DNA of 64,000 nt from Stratiolaelaps scimitus (Eukaryota > Arthropoda > Arachnida > Mesostigmata > Laelapidae), in assembly GCA_019614645.1 (NCBI GenBank), contig JABWDB010000034.1, positions 2,108,001 through 2,172,000 of the forward strand, in the 5' to 3' direction. Positions 1 to 11,957 of this stretch are shown one piece after another. Position 1 is the stretch's first letter. The number at the start of each line of letters is the position of its first letter. Below the pieces are notes generated by a model. That model worked only from the letters and a program-made list of their open reading frames with translations, was not told the DNA's origin and did not search any database. The position numbers and the translations under genes were made by a program.

Positions 1-855
1 TTCTCCCTATTTTACGTACACTCCTTACCGTTCCTGCCGTTCGGGCTCCCCCGCAACCAAGTGTGCAGCCGACGTACCTTCAACGAATGGCGGCCGGCCG
101 AGAGTAGCCAGTCGAGCGATGGTTACTTCCTTTATGGGTATCGCGCTCATAGGTTTGAAAGGAACGACATGCCCCTCGGGTGTTGTGATGAGACTCCGAC
201 TCGGCTCGGCACTGCCAGACCACTGATGAAGGGTTGGTTGCCTGAATCGTCCGTTGGCCGGACGGCCTGCCGGCTGGCTGGCCGTAGCTCGCGCGTGACG
301 AAATCACCCATGATTGATTCGCTGACCCCTCGAATGGTCGTTACGGCCCGACGATACATTGCGGTCTACTAGGGGCAATATCGTAGTAATCTATCGAGCC
401 AGCTATGCGCCGCCGCCCTACGAGTGCCACTGTGTCGTCACACGGTGCCACCACCACGGCATGCGACTACCCAGATGGCAATGGGCTGTAGGCGGCCACA
501 GGAACGACCGTCTCATCGTCATCTCAAACGGGACCATGGCCACGAGCGAGTAGTCGGCTGGCGTCCATCCTCTGGAAATAGGAGAAACGGCAAAGACATA
601 GCGTAGGTAGTATGCCCTTCTAGATAGTACGCTCTGATAGGCTCTTTGGTGCCCACGCCGTGTCCGCTGTGCGTTAAGCCGTACGTTGGAGGCTGCACTG
701 CTGCCGTGTTGAGCTCGATGACCGCATACTGCTGGCAGCTCGCCACAGTCAACCAAACATATCTGGCCAGCAGTGGCGAGCAGTGCTTGAAGAGAGTGAA
801 GCCATTTGATCGGAAACATATTTCGGGCGAACACGAAGCGCTGCTGCTGCGGCAA

Positions 856-873
856 CAGCAGCAGCAGCAGCAG
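856..873. repeat. (CAG)6 microsatellite
   Basis: Six pure CAG units, preceded by CTG units at about 840-850. Confidence 0.95.
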
Positions 874-941
874 TCTCGAAAGGCAACGCAAGCCCAACGA
901 CTGGCGGAGCCTCTGTGATGTGGCTTGCCCTGCCCATCACT

Positions 942-978
942 GGGGGGTACCCAGGGGGCGAGACGGGGGGGGCGGGGG
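942..978 (+). other. G-quadruplex motif
   Basis: G6, G5, G8 and G5 tracts on the plus strand with loops of 6, 6 and 1 nt meet the standard four-tract rule. Confidence 0.7.
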
Positions 979-1290
979 CGTACTCACGACATGTCAGATG
1001 TCGGCCTGTGTGTACGTGCCGCGTAGCAGAAGAGCGAGCAGCAATATGAGGAGGCGTTCCGACTGGGCTACTCACACAGACACACGTCTGTTCCGCGACG
1101 ATTTGGCATAGTAAGTAAGTGACCGAGGCTGTTTCATCGCACCGCGGATCGAAGGGAACAGGCAAAGATGATAAAAAGTTCTTCGTCGCCGGCGACACTT
1201 ATCTACTGCCTATTTCGGCAGTATCCGCAGGTGAATGGCTTCGACGATAGTGCGACGATCTGATGATCCTCATTCCGACCGGGTCCGAGA

Positions 1291-1333
1291 TACTCACCTG
1301 GAAAAGCGAAAATAACGAAAGAGAGGGGGTCAG
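1291..1333 (-). other. Candidate recursive splice site (3' splice site fused to 5' splice site)
   Basis: Read on the minus strand, this has a branch-point-like CTGAC (branch A at 1330), then a pyrimidine tract (17 of the 20 bases before CAG are C or T), then CAG at 1300-1298, followed at once by GTGAGTA at 1297-1291. A 3' splice site joined directly to a near-consensus 5' splice site is the known form of a ratchet point or zero-length exon in long Drosophila introns; related sites occur in vertebrates. The branch-to-AG distance of about 32 nt is normal. No reading frame is needed for it to work. It would be the last of three such sites in the direction of transcription. It could instead be a chance match, or the start of an ordinary exon that happens to begin GTGAGT. 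Confidence 0.6.
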
Positions 1334-2086
1334 CTTCGCTATCATATCAGCTTCACTCGATACGTGCATATACATGCATTCGTCTATGACCGCAAATGAA
1401 TGTCCTGCTGGAACAGCTCGAGAAAGTCTGCGTGTGTGAGCCGATGTGTACCGATGTTACCGTCGTTGAAAGTGTTAGCGTACCTGCTGGGTGCTCGCCG
1501 AACTCATAACTGCGATTGGGCACATTCGACTGAGCAACAAGCGTCGCGTCAACTGTCACCCTATGTATGACATAATAGCTAGAGTTGCAGCAGAACCAGC
1601 TGCAGCAGCAGCAACTAAAGTTCGTGGTTTTTATACCGCTCACCGACGCCACTGGCTGAAGAGCGATGAAGAGTGTTCTACGCAAGGCTGAGCAGGGACC
1701 CTCAGCTAAATGGGTTGGTATCGCTTCGCACGGTACGGCGCGCAACGGATTGCGTCTCCACCTGTGATAAATGGTTTCGAAAAGCGGCCGGCTCGTGGAA
1801 ACGCATCATAGTAACGCGGGCACTGTGGCTAGTTCTGCGGATAGGTAAGCGGCAAGTAGACAGTGAGGCCGGACGGCCACCAGGCGTAAGAGCTCGTTCA
1901 AGGCTGAGCGTGGTTTTGCCTGGCTTCGTCTGAGGGTCGAAATGACTTCGCCCTATGATGCTCTCGCGTGCCTTGCGCCTCCTGGACTCCGCACTCCATC
2001 TCTCTACGTATCTGCTCTATTGATATTAACCGAAGTGCGAAGTCCATTAAGTTGAGATTGCTACCGCTCTCCCAAACGCCCAAACG

Positions 2087-2114
2087 CCCAACCCCCCCAC
2101 CCCCCCAGCCCCCC
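2087..2114 (-). other. Strong G-quadruplex motif (minus strand)
   Basis: The minus strand carries G6, G7, G7 and G3 tracts separated by loops of 2, 1 and 2 nt. Such short loops give very stable quadruplexes in vitro. If the region is transcribed from the minus strand the motif would be in the RNA. No gene feature is anchored to it. Confidence 0.8.
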
Positions 2115-2417
2115 AGCCGCGTTCTCTAACGCTGTTTTCGACGAGGCACTTTCGCCTCCGCTTCCCGCGGCCGCGCGCCTGAACGCCCGCGAGCCCGCCC
2201 CGGCTGAGCGGCTTCGCCGCCACCGCATTTCCCTCTCTGTCTACTCGCCGTCCCCCTGAATGTAGTGGCAGCAACAGCAGCCTCTGCAGAATTGCCCAGC
2301 ATGCAATACAGTGCTAGTAGCTACTACCGCATCACGCGCACTGCCTAGCCTGGCCCCCACGCATCCCCATCATCGGCAGTGCAGTCATTCGCTGATCCCG
2401 ATATTTCTTTCCGATCG

Positions 2418-3107
2418 CTACGACGTCCTAGCTCGCGGCCGCACGTTCGCCTCGCCCCCGGGGGCTGCGAGTCGAGACGGGACGCGCAAGGCAGCGCCAT
2501 CCGCTGCCATTGCGGACCGCGAGGGAATCATGACAAATAGAAATAGTGACTTAGTTGCTCCCTGCGGCCTTCGCACGGGGATGGAGGCCCGGCTCCAACT
2601 CCAGCCGCTTTTCCCGCTACCAAGCGAAGGTCCCTCGCTCCCAGTTCGCGCCTCGGCATCAACGATGCGTTCACAAGAGGCGGAGCGCTGAGTTGGGCCT
2701 AGTGTGTCCTGGTGTTCGCTAACGTACACTTGCGGCCAGCCGAGCATAGTTCTCCGGCGGCGGCGGTTATGGCGGAACGGGAACTCCGCACCGCCGGTCC
2801 CATGCATCGGTGGGAAGTCTAGGTTGGAGGCAGGCAGCTCTGAGTAGTAGGACGTCGGGCTAGGCCGAGGCCGTGGCCTGATGGGTAGTCCTCCTGCGTC
2901 GCTCGCCACTGCAGCTGAATTGCTGCCTTCCATCCGCAACTCGCTAACGCTGCTTCGTGCTGGCGACGCCGCAAGGTTCTGGCCATAGGATTGCCACCGC
3001 TGGCATTTCAGCCGTCCTGCTGTGCGAACCGCAGCATCGAGGAGGTTGCTGGCCGCGCCACGTTTTTTTGCTAGCGACTGGCAACATTGCAGTGCTGGAA
3101 TTGCCAA
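2418..3107 (-). other. Open frame of 229 codons, unrecognised
   Basis: The frame has a fairly balanced composition, with an internal Arg-rich patch (RRRRR, at about residues 115-120) and many Ser and Pro, such as a disordered region might have. No domain, signal peptide or membrane span is evident, and I see no supporting splice sites. It could be an exon of a minus-strand gene, or chance. Confidence 0.12.
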
Positions 3108-3165
3108 GTAATCAGAGCAACAACGGCGGTGGCGGCGACGGCGACAGCAGTTGGGAGATTGTTAC

Positions 3166-4005
3166 TCACGCACCGCAACTCACGGACAAGAGGAGGCAGA
3201 GAGGGTGATGTGGTGCAGCAGCAGCAGCAGCGGCGGCGGTGGCTCGAGATGGAATCAAGATACAGACGTATGGTCTCGCAAAACAAAGCTGCGCGAACGA
3301 GACCACAGTGAGAAGTGGTATCTCGCGCTGCCTCGCGGTGGGGACACCGCAGCACATGGCGTTGTTGGCGCGATTGTGCGCGACAGACGTTCCGCCTGTC
3401 GTTCGTCTCATCTCCATATTTATGTCGCACGTTCGGCAAAACGGGTGGAGACCTCCTCTGTGCCACGTCGGCGTCCCAACACGCCAATCGTTCACACACT
3501 GATGCGTCCGGCGAGTGCGTCCGCATCCAGCCAATCGCCCACAGCCGACAGCGGGTGACTCGCCGACGCCGATGGCAAGCATCGGTGGCCGACGTCCGGG
3601 ATCCCGATTCGCTGGACGACAGAGCTTGATCGCTGGCCGGAGCCACAGCGGCCTAAGGGATGAGCAAGGGACGGGGTCAGGAGAGACAAGACAGCCGGCA
3701 GTGTCTACGAGGGGAGGCGACGACGTGGGTTTGGCCAAGCAGACACCGGAGAAACGTACACAGTCCAGCGGGGGCGGCCTTCTCGTGCAAACACGCTGAG
3801 AGACAGCGGAATGGACCAGCGTTGGCTCGTGGTCCGAGGTCCACGAGCGGACAAACATGAGCGAGTCGGTTCGTAACATTCTCAGATGGCCATAGCGACT
3901 CATACTCGTTGACACCCGTGCGTCGGAACGAGACTTTGGGTAAAGAGTTGCTTTGGATAAAACGGAATGGAAGAATGGGCTGAGCACCGCCAAAAAGGGG
4001 ACCAA
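3166..4005 (-). other. Longest open frame in the window; unrecognised, probably not a gene
   Basis: An open frame of 279 codons that I match to no family. The amino-acid mix is rich in Arg, Cys, Ser and Pro and ends in an Ala run encoded by the (GCA)n tract at 3215. At this GC content a frame of about 200-280 codons is expected by chance once in a window of this size. Two GTGAGT motifs near its 3' end on the minus strand could be 5' splice sites, but no good 3' splice site marks a start. It overlaps other frames of similar length. Confidence 0.1.
3215..3239. repeat. (GCA)n(CGG)n compound microsatellite
   Basis: About five GCA units run directly into three CGG units. Confidence 0.93.
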
Positions 4006-4453
4006 ACCTGGCCGTCGTCGTGAGCTCCATTTGGCGTCGCGGCTTCGCTTTTGCCGACGCCTGGTTGTCTTCTCCGCCGATGAGCGTCTATGTTAGCACC
4101 GGGCCGACCACCCCAACTACTCCGTCTCATGGCCTCCCCGTTATTTGCCTTCTCTGTCGGGAATCGTCTGTCTTTTCCCGGGCCCTCCATGGGATCGTGC
4201 AGTGTCCTCATTGGGTCGAGACCAGAACGGCGGACGGTGCTCCCTCCGCGGACGGCATTGTGCGTTTGTGTGCACAACTCGACGTGTGTCTGTGTATGTG
4301 AGCAGATGAGCGACAAGCATCATCGGAGAGGGTTGAGCCCAACTAGTGAACAGCCATCGAGATAACGCGCTTCTCGTGCCAGTGTTTGATTTATGCGCCT
4401 CGCTGATTTGGAACAGAAGATGAAACAGCAGCGGAAGAAGACAACGATGATGT

Positions 4454-4476
4454 CGCCGCCGCCGCCGCCGCCGCCG
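4454..4476. repeat. (CGC)n microsatellite
   Basis: Seven to eight CCG-type units in a row. Confidence 0.93.
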
Positions 4477-5543
4477 TCGCGCTCGAATCTCGTCGCCTCA
4501 ACGGAGAGCCCCTTTAAGATTACATCTGTTGTCCTAAACAGGACACAGAGACGAAGATCTCTGGTGTGGGCAACAGATGTGCAGAGGCCCTTCATACAGG
4601 CCCCACGAGCGGAGTAGGCCAGCCTCCAGTCCTGCCGAGCTATCGCAGTTAGGCTCAACCTCACTGCTGTGCCGTCCGCCCACGGGCCGCTCCGCCGACC
4701 GGTGGAGCGGCGAGACCATCGCCTCGCGAACGTCGGCAACACAATATAAGTGAAGCATACGTATAGCTAGAACTAGAGTTGTATTAAATACAATACAATG
4801 GCTACACGGTGAAGTATAGTCGCATTCACCGATTCATTCGTTCGAAGCGAATGTGGTACACTGCTGTACACGATACAGCATAGATAGAAATGATTTCCTT
4901 GGCTGCCTTGTGTGTACATACACACATCGCGAACCGCATATGCTTACCAGGCGAATTGAACACGGTGGGAAGCTTGACGATAGAGAAATTTCTCAGCCAC
5001 AAGCCTGGCCGGCCTCCTTAATGGGAACTGCCGCCCCACTTGGCTGGTTCAGCCGACAAGATTTGTGCAGTCGTCTCAAGACAAGAAGCGATCGTCCAAA
5101 ATCGCTGCTACACGCTGACGCTCTCACTGTGTGCAGTCGCTTTTGCTTAGTCTCGCGTTCGCTCTCACGCTCCTAGTTATAATAAAATCCCTACCTGCTC
5201 GCTGGTGCTAGCCTGCCCGTGCCGCTGTCCCGGCCCGACCACTAGCGCTCTCATCACCGAAGAGTACCTTCTCGTTTTAGTGAAATATCGGCATTAATTA
5301 TTCGAGCAAACTTCCTTACACAGTCCTTGAGGGCTCGCTCACTCAGGCAGCGCTCGGCCCCCGAGCCGGCTGTCTGCGCCTGGCCCATTTTAGCTCTGGC
5401 GGGCCGGCCGGGTCTTCTCGGAGGTTTTGGGGCGCCGGGAAGGTGCGGGGGGCAGGCAAGCTCCTCGGTGGGTTGGTAAGAGTCGGGGCGAGCGTGGTTG
5501 GCGTGACCACCAGCTCGTCTGTTTAGCCGGTAATTGCAGTAAA

Positions 5544-5562
5544 GCAGCAGCAGCAGCAGCAG
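5544..5562. repeat. (GCA)6 microsatellite
   Basis: Six pure GCA/CAG units. Confidence 0.95.
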
Positions 5563-7182
5563 CTTTGAACAAGTCAGCCAACGAGTGAGGCGAGGGCGCG
5601 TGTCAGTGATAACGTAATAGGAACCCGGACTCTGCGCAGAAAACGAGAAGGCGCACGAATCTAGTATCTTCGCCCAGGCCATAATACTATCGCATGGACG
5701 ACGACATCGTCGGCGGAGACGGCGACGACGTGCGCCAGTTCGTCTTTATTGAAAAAAGGAGAAATAGCTGCTTTACGTTCTAGTTCCGCTGCATACGCAT
5801 AGCTTCGTGCACGAGCCGGCACGACCTGCCCATGGGCTCACGATACGTTGTCACACGTACGTGCAACCGATGCTGCCTGAACAGGAAGCGCCCTGGTGAA
5901 ACCGTCACCGGTCCGCTCTTCTTGGCCACTACGAAGAGTGGTCTAGATCGACGCTAACACAAACTGGCTCCAGCAACCAGCTTCGTTCACTGTTCGAGCA
6001 GTGCGTCGTTTGTATAGTTTGTGCTTATATGCGTACCGCGCATGTAAAAACTTCCCTCTGTATTCTAACATCGAGAGAGGAGAGACTTACTGGGTGGGCA
6101 TGAGTCAACTCCCGATGCTGATACTCGACTACCATCTTCGAAACTACCATGTCTTCTTATATTGTATATAGATATATCCATATATCCGCCTCCATATCTA
6201 TTCTTCTATCTATCAGCGGGGGGTGTCTGTGTGTGTGTATGTGTGTTTTATTTCAATTTTCGTGCTACCATTCCTTAAATCAATGGCTATGTAGAAAGGA
6301 GAGTCGTCGTGGCTGCCTGAGGCTGCCGATAGATAAATCAAGAATTTCCATAAAGGTATAGGGCCAGGCTGGGTTTGTTCTCATCGAGGATAAGAGTTTC
6401 CGCAGAGGGAGCCGAGCCACGCGGGGGGAGTAGCTCCATGACCTTGTGAGTCTTACTGAGGGGGAGGTTATCGCTTCTAGAGTGACGAGCCGGAGGGTAT
6501 ATGGGGTCTGTCTGGGGTAGTACGCGAAAATGTCGAGGAGTGAGAGGATACGGCCCAAACTCCTCTTACTGCCTATCTTGTGTAGCCTGTAATCTGTCCG
6601 TCGGCGGGTTCTTCCAGCCTGAACGCTCCAGGCCAGGGCTGGCACTGTCCGCTAGCCCGATTTGCGCTACTGCCTCCTCCTGCGCCGCCACGTCGTCTCG
6701 ATCCGAACAACCTACGCTTGCTTGGTCGGCCGTCGGGTAGCTGGCCGAGTCCGAGGTTTCAGCTCGTGTAGGCTGGCAGGCCCAGGCAGGACGACGCAAG
6801 TGTTCTCTATTCTGTTCGGCCCATTGCGCTGCAGGCGAGCCAGCGCGCCGAGGAGGCGCGGAGGTAGAGGACAGCATCAGCGTGAAACGAAGAACCCTTC
6901 ATCTCCCACGACTACTATTACTGCTATGACTGCTCCTAGCACGACTACTGCCAGTCGGGTACCATGCGTACGGCGTAATAGTGCTGTATTGCCACTACGA
7001 TATCATAGGAGGAGGACAAGGACGACGACGACGACGGCGGCCATTCTCCTCTGCCCTAGTCAACCAGCGAAAGCGATAGCTTGCGTGCTGTGGAAGAAGG
7101 CCTGGAACGAACGGGATCGCCGAAAGGACACGAAGAAGGAAACGAACTTTGTCGCCGTTACGCTACCACCGTTCGCGTCTCA

Positions 7183-7203
7183 GCCGCCGCCGCCGCCGCC
7201 GGC
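7183..7203. repeat. (CCG)n microsatellite
   Basis: About seven CCG units, 30 bp upstream of an alternating CG tract. Confidence 0.93.
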
Positions 7204-7231
7204 GCTGGCCCACCGTCGGTGGGTTGGAACT

Positions 7232-7247
7232 CGCGCGCGCGCGCGCG
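7232..7247. repeat. (CG)8 alternating purine-pyrimidine tract
   Basis: Sixteen bases of pure CG alternation, the sequence type most prone to left-handed Z-DNA. Similar tracts occur at 21089-21101 and 45140-45153. Confidence 0.95.
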
Positions 7248-8045
7248 AGGCGAAGGACGGCCGCGTCTTCAGCCAAACAGCGACTTCGGACTGTGCAGCG
7301 ACTGTTCCCTCGGCTCGGAAACCCGTCGTCACGATAGAGCTAGCACACCAGCCGACTTCAAATGACATATGAGCGCGGAGCAGATGTAGGCGAGCCGGGG
7401 AATGTCACTGAGGAGAGGCCACGAGCGAACGATGAAATGGCGTTCTGGAGTTTCCTAACGTTCGCTCCCATCTTCTGCACAACCTTGACAAGGTTGGCCC
7501 CGTTCGTAGGCCAGCGACGAGCTGAGCCAATGCGAGCAGGTTACCAGCAGCAGGGCAGGTGGGCCAGAGGTCGCCCTTATTCTAAACATTGAGAAATTTA
7601 TTTACACTCAGAGAGAGAGAGAGGCTCAGCGTGCCAGCGATTTGCCGTGCCCTTCCTTGAGGTTGACTTGCACCACGAATGAACTAGACAGCGGCGAGTA
7701 GATCCAATATGAAACAGCTTGCAACAGACGCATTGCTGCCAGCTACCAGCGAGGTTACGGGATCTGGATGACGAGAAAACCCTCGCGAGCCCGGTGCGCA
7801 ATTCCGGAGGCAATGTTTCGTGGGGCTTCGTGGAGCAATGCAGCAGTCACGGCGTGTGCGCCGAATTGTCGACGAATGCAGACGAATTGAGGAGAGACCC
7901 AGGAAGAGATCGAATTCGTTTTGCGAAATGGGGGGTGCAGTGCGACAATGGTTTAGCAATACGGATTAGCTATGCGTCATGTGCACATGCTAATATGATC
8001 CGTGAATATGGCAATAATATGGCAATGTCTGTTCGCTCCCCGTGT

Positions 8046-8079
8046 TAATATATATATATATATATATATAAATATATAT
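8046..8079. repeat. (TA)n microsatellite
   Basis: A TA array with one AA interruption near 8071. Confidence 0.95.
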
Positions 8080-8511
8080 CATACTTATATGTGGAGACTT
8101 TGGGACTTCTTATGGAACCTGTATAGCAGCTTGGTAGTGGATCGAAAAAATCAGGTTCAGACTTTCTCCATTCATGGCGTATACATCGTTAACACCACCG
8201 ACGAGTGGTTTACACTTGTGTTTCAAGTGTATTCTTCTTATCCCATTCTAAGTGCTCCGCCGTAACATTCGAACACAAATCGTCCCTCTGACCTTTTAAG
8301 GGAAAGAAACTACTGGAAGGCCGTCATGCATGAGTGCACGAAGCTGAACACTGCCATTTCGCCTTGCCACTCATGGATTTCAGGAGCCTGCACCCCTAGC
8401 ACATATGCCCACGGTGTAGGGGTTAGGCTCTCGCTCTCGCACTGGCGGTGTAAAAATATCACAGCATCAGCGAGCACAACACTTACTTGCAAGCACCGTG
8501 AATCAGCTGTA

Positions 8512-8528
8512 GCAGCAGCAGCAGCAGC
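8512..8528. repeat. (GCA)5-6 microsatellite
   Basis: A pure GCA tract. It lies about 25 bp upstream, on the minus strand, of a CAA/GTAAGT splice-donor-like site at 8481-8489; the minus frame through both is open for about 60 codons and reads as an Ala run. Confidence 0.93.
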
Positions 8529-9605
8529 CGTCGCAGGAGCCAACCACCAGAGCGGACGACCAGTCTCCAAAGATGGGAACCCGGCACTCAGCCAAGGAGC
8601 GGGCGACAGCGGCGGTAACGCTTGCGGTAATGCAAAAACTATTTGTGTTTGCGCCTCTTGTCCTCGAGGTCCGGAACGTCAGGAGCCAACAGAGAGACGG
8701 CATGGTTTCCACACTGTCAGAGAGAGGGGTTTGCCAGCTTAGGCTGCTGTACCCGGCCAATATGGCTAGTGGCGTGGCGCCCGCAGAGAAACACCACCCC
8801 CCGCCCCCCCGCACCCCGTCGATCCAAGGGGAAGATGCGGACGGAGAGGGGTCGAGTCATGCCACAGACGCACTATTTCACGCTGCCCGCTGTAATGTAT
8901 GGCATAGTATGTCGCAATGCACACCGATGCCTTCCAGTGTTCGCTGGACGGAGCGGTGAGCGCTCGTTGTCAGCGAGCAAGCCTCACCCCCGACGATGCT
9001 CTGCCGGTCTATCTAGCGATTGAGGCGGATACGGGGAAGCGAGCTACGCCACAGTCGCTGCTTGGTGTATTTCAGCTTTCTGTTCGGCATTCGTTGCTGT
9101 TGTCACACCCGTCTTAAATGATATATTCAACGCGGAGCTGCCGAACGAGCGTTTTTGCCTGGTACGCTGTGTGCTTGCGTTTGTTCCAGCAAGGGAGCGT
9201 AGCGGCGTGGGCCAGGCGAATGCCTTCTACAACTGCAGGGGTCTGGCCGCGACTCGCGCCTCGCTTATAGTTGCTTAGCCCTATCATCGTCGACGTTCGG
9301 CTCTCAGGTCAGCCAGCAGCCTTTGTTTGTCTGCTATTAGCAAGTAGCAACTCGCGTCAATTGCCACCGCCGGCATTCCTACTGGCGGCTGAGAGCGGGG
9401 GTGGCATCGGCCCGCGAGATCGAGCCGTCTAGGAGCCAGCCCTGCCTGGATGACCATAGCTGAATGCGTCTGACTTCTCCCCGCCTTATACCGCCAGTGG
9501 CTGTATCCCCCGTGCGACGGATGCCCCATTTCGCTTGCCCGTCTTGCAACACGCATTGGCTGCATTCCCGTTCTGTTTCATAGAGTTGTTGTCCACACGA
9601 ACATA

Positions 9606-9629
9606 AACACACACACACACACACACACA
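9606..9629. repeat. (AC)12 microsatellite
   Basis: Pure CA/TG dinucleotide array. Confidence 0.95.
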
Positions 9630-9996
9630 TTTGTAATTTGGGGAAAATGGGCTCGCCGGGGTTGGCGCGCCCCATTCTGTCTGACTGGCTGGCTGGCGCC
9701 GAGCTCTGGCCAGGGGAGCCCACCAGGCGAAATGGAGAACAAGGGCACAATCGTTGGTGGTGGCAACAACTCGGGGACGAGACTCATGGGAGGAGATGAA
9801 GCAACATGAGCAGGAGGCTGTTGCAACCGAACTGTCACTACCAACCGGCTGAGAGGGGCAGCTGCCTAGCAAAGAGCGCTGGTGGTGGCAGTGGTGCTAA
9901 GCTCTCGGCTGGGCAGTCGGCATTAGCAGGGGAAGGCCAGGGACGGCGCCGCAACAGGGTTAGTGCGTGGAGGGGAAGGCGGCACAAGGAACAAGG

Positions 9997-10017
9997 AATA
10001 ATAATAATAATAATAAT
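9997..10017. repeat. (AAT)7 microsatellite
   Basis: Seven AAT units. Confidence 0.95.
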
Positions 10018-10666
10018 TCCCTAATGGCAAAGAATGGCATATTTTTGCTAAAGGACAACAACGAGGACGAAAGCAGCAAGAGTCGCAAGTTGAGGGTCGG
10101 CGACTGTCGGCAGCAAGCGGACGCTGCTGGAGGACCTCAACGGTCAGTGGGCTTGCCGAAGAAGCCAGCCGACCGGCTCACAGTGAGAGAGCAAGGGATC
10201 GTGTGGGGCGCTGTCCAGCTTGAGGAGCGTACAGTAATCGACACGGCAGGCGCGTTGGCCGAATAACATGCGGAATCAGTGCTACACATGACGACGGCTA
10301 CGACGACGACTGCTACTGCTTGGAGTGGAAATAAGCGGCATCGTTGTGCTGGATACTGCCGACATTGTTCCGTGCTGTTCTCACGGGCGCCTCTCTGCCC
10401 GCCCTATGCAGAGCTCTCCGTCCCATACAGACCCCAGAAGATTCTCTCGTGTTAGACCAGTAGAGTATCCATGCCGGGACGTACCACGCATGGAGTTGCC
10501 TCTTAGTTGTGCCTAGGCCCCTTCCCACCACCACCGGCATCTGAAAGCGGCTCCGACATTCGCAACAGTCTGCCCCGACTTACGGATCCTACCCAGATCC
10601 CCATTTTGCCTTCGAGAGCTGCCACCTCCCGCCAGCAGTCCCAGCAGATAGCAGCGGCTGGGGGGG

Positions 10667-10668
<2 letters not shown>

Positions 10669-10713
<45 letters not shown>
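10669..10713. repeat. (CGG)15 microsatellite
   Basis: Fifteen uninterrupted CGG units directly follow a run of nine G (10660-10668). This is the longest pure CGG tract in the window. On the minus strand, CGCAA followed by GTAAGC at the right edge gives a possible 5' splice site reading into the CCG repeat. Read as protein it would give poly-Arg, poly-Gly or poly-Ala, so the frames across it mean little. Confidence 0.97.
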
Positions 10714-11871
10714 GCTTACTTGCGACGGAGCGCAATTAAATAAATTACATTGTAATGAAATTCAACTGCAGTGATGGCTGCGTCTGCCTGTCTACGCCGT
10801 TTCGTGTGAGAGGGCCCCGTGTGTGTATATGGGCGCTTTCGCTTGCTCAGCCGTCGTAGTCACCGTCGGCCGCTGCCACCTAAATCGACCCCGACCATCC
10901 GACATCACCACATCGGTGCTCGGACCGACCGGCCGGCTGACTGGCTGGCTGACCGACACCCATTGGCACACACAGGCAGGCGGCTGCCACCGGCAGCTGC
11001 TCAGCAGTGAGAGATCGTAATGGAATTAGACGAGATCCCGGGCACGCGGCCCATCAAGCTAAAGCCGGCAGGCAGCCCAGCGGAAACGGCGGCCACAGGC
11101 GGTACAGGATGACGGCAACGACGACGATGAGGCGGGCCGGGGGCTTGGGTGGTGAGGGTCGAAAAGGGGGGACATGCGAATCCGCTTTTACTTACTTAAC
11201 GATTACGGTTCCTCGGGTTGACGTGTCCTGTTGACGCGACGGTGTGTGTATATAGCCTCATTTAGCGCATGACGATCAAGGGGAGAACCACGCTGGCACA
11301 AGGGGAGAATTTGCTCGCTCCCATAAATAGTACACATCATGGCGGACACAGCCTGAGACTGTCCATGTCGTTCTTGCGTTTGTGTCGACGATCGTTCCTC
11401 GGACGCGAACAGAGGCGTAGCGAGCAATCCGGAAGAACAATGAGGATAGAAAAACACTGATTTTACAGGGACACAAGCCAACTCTCTCTCAGACAGTGGC
11501 TGTATAAAACCCTTCAATGTGGCGGAGTCTACGTGCAGCAGCAGGTACGCTTTGTACTGAATCAAATAACATTCTATTGTATAACTAACGATCAAGCGGC
11601 TGATTGTATTTTGTACCTCGAGCCTTTTGTCCTGCTGTACGCTGTCAGCGCCTTCGGACGCTGGAGAGAGTATAAGATCGGAATGCGCCATATCATACGT
11701 CGCCGAGCCCATATGGCTCCGCGGGCGTCTACGATATGAGCATTCGCAGTGATATTTGTATAGGAAAAGTTGGTCAGCCCACAAGGAACACGACGGGAAG
11801 GTAGAGGTAAAGCTTTATTTTGGTTTATTGAAGGAACCGCAATTTCACAGCTGCTTAAGCTCTCTCGTGCG

Positions 11872-11957
11872 TGTGTCACGCAGCGGGGCTCGAACCCGCC
11901 GCCTCTGGTTTTCCAGACAGCCAGAGACCACTTAGCCGTCCAAGCCACCGCGCTGAC
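11872..11957 (-). ncRNA. tRNA-like element, degenerate (tRNA pseudogene or tRNA-derived SINE head)
   Basis: On the minus strand GCGGG-TTCGAGC-CCCGC forms a perfect T arm and contains an RNA polymerase III B box (GGTTCGAGCCC). A box-A-like TGGCTTGGACGG lies at the right distance upstream. An anticodon-arm-like stem CTCTGG/CCAGAG is present, but its loop is too large (12 nt). In the acceptor stem only the four outer pairs (GTCA/TGAC) match. A functional tRNA should fold better, so this is more likely a tRNA pseudogene or the 5' head of a SINE. On the 3' side, minus-strand AATAAA-containing A-rich sequence at about 11808-11832 could be a SINE tail. Confidence 0.45.

Larger units (their letters stand above)
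1..6100. other. GC-rich region without recognisable genes
   Basis: Contains trinucleotide repeats, two G-quadruplex motifs, the recursive-type splice site at 1298 and several overlapping long frames of low credibility. I see no RNA gene, transposon or conserved domain. Confidence 0.6.

Noticed and set aside
3166..4005. A 279-codon open frame as a protein-coding gene
   Set aside because: At this GC content I estimate chance maxima of about 200-260 codons in such a window. There is no domain, no clean splice site and a repeat-encoded Ala run, so I kept it only as a low-confidence open frame.
6662..7372. A 236-codon plus-strand frame
   Set aside because: Composition is dominated by Arg, Thr and Pro from GAC/CCG repeats, with no domain or splice support.
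9967..10266. A plus-strand frame starting with an Asn run
   Set aside because: The Asn run is only the (AAT)7 microsatellite read in one frame.
10507..10743. An Arg-rich frame that might be a DNA-binding tail
   Set aside because: The Arg run is the (CGG)15 repeat.
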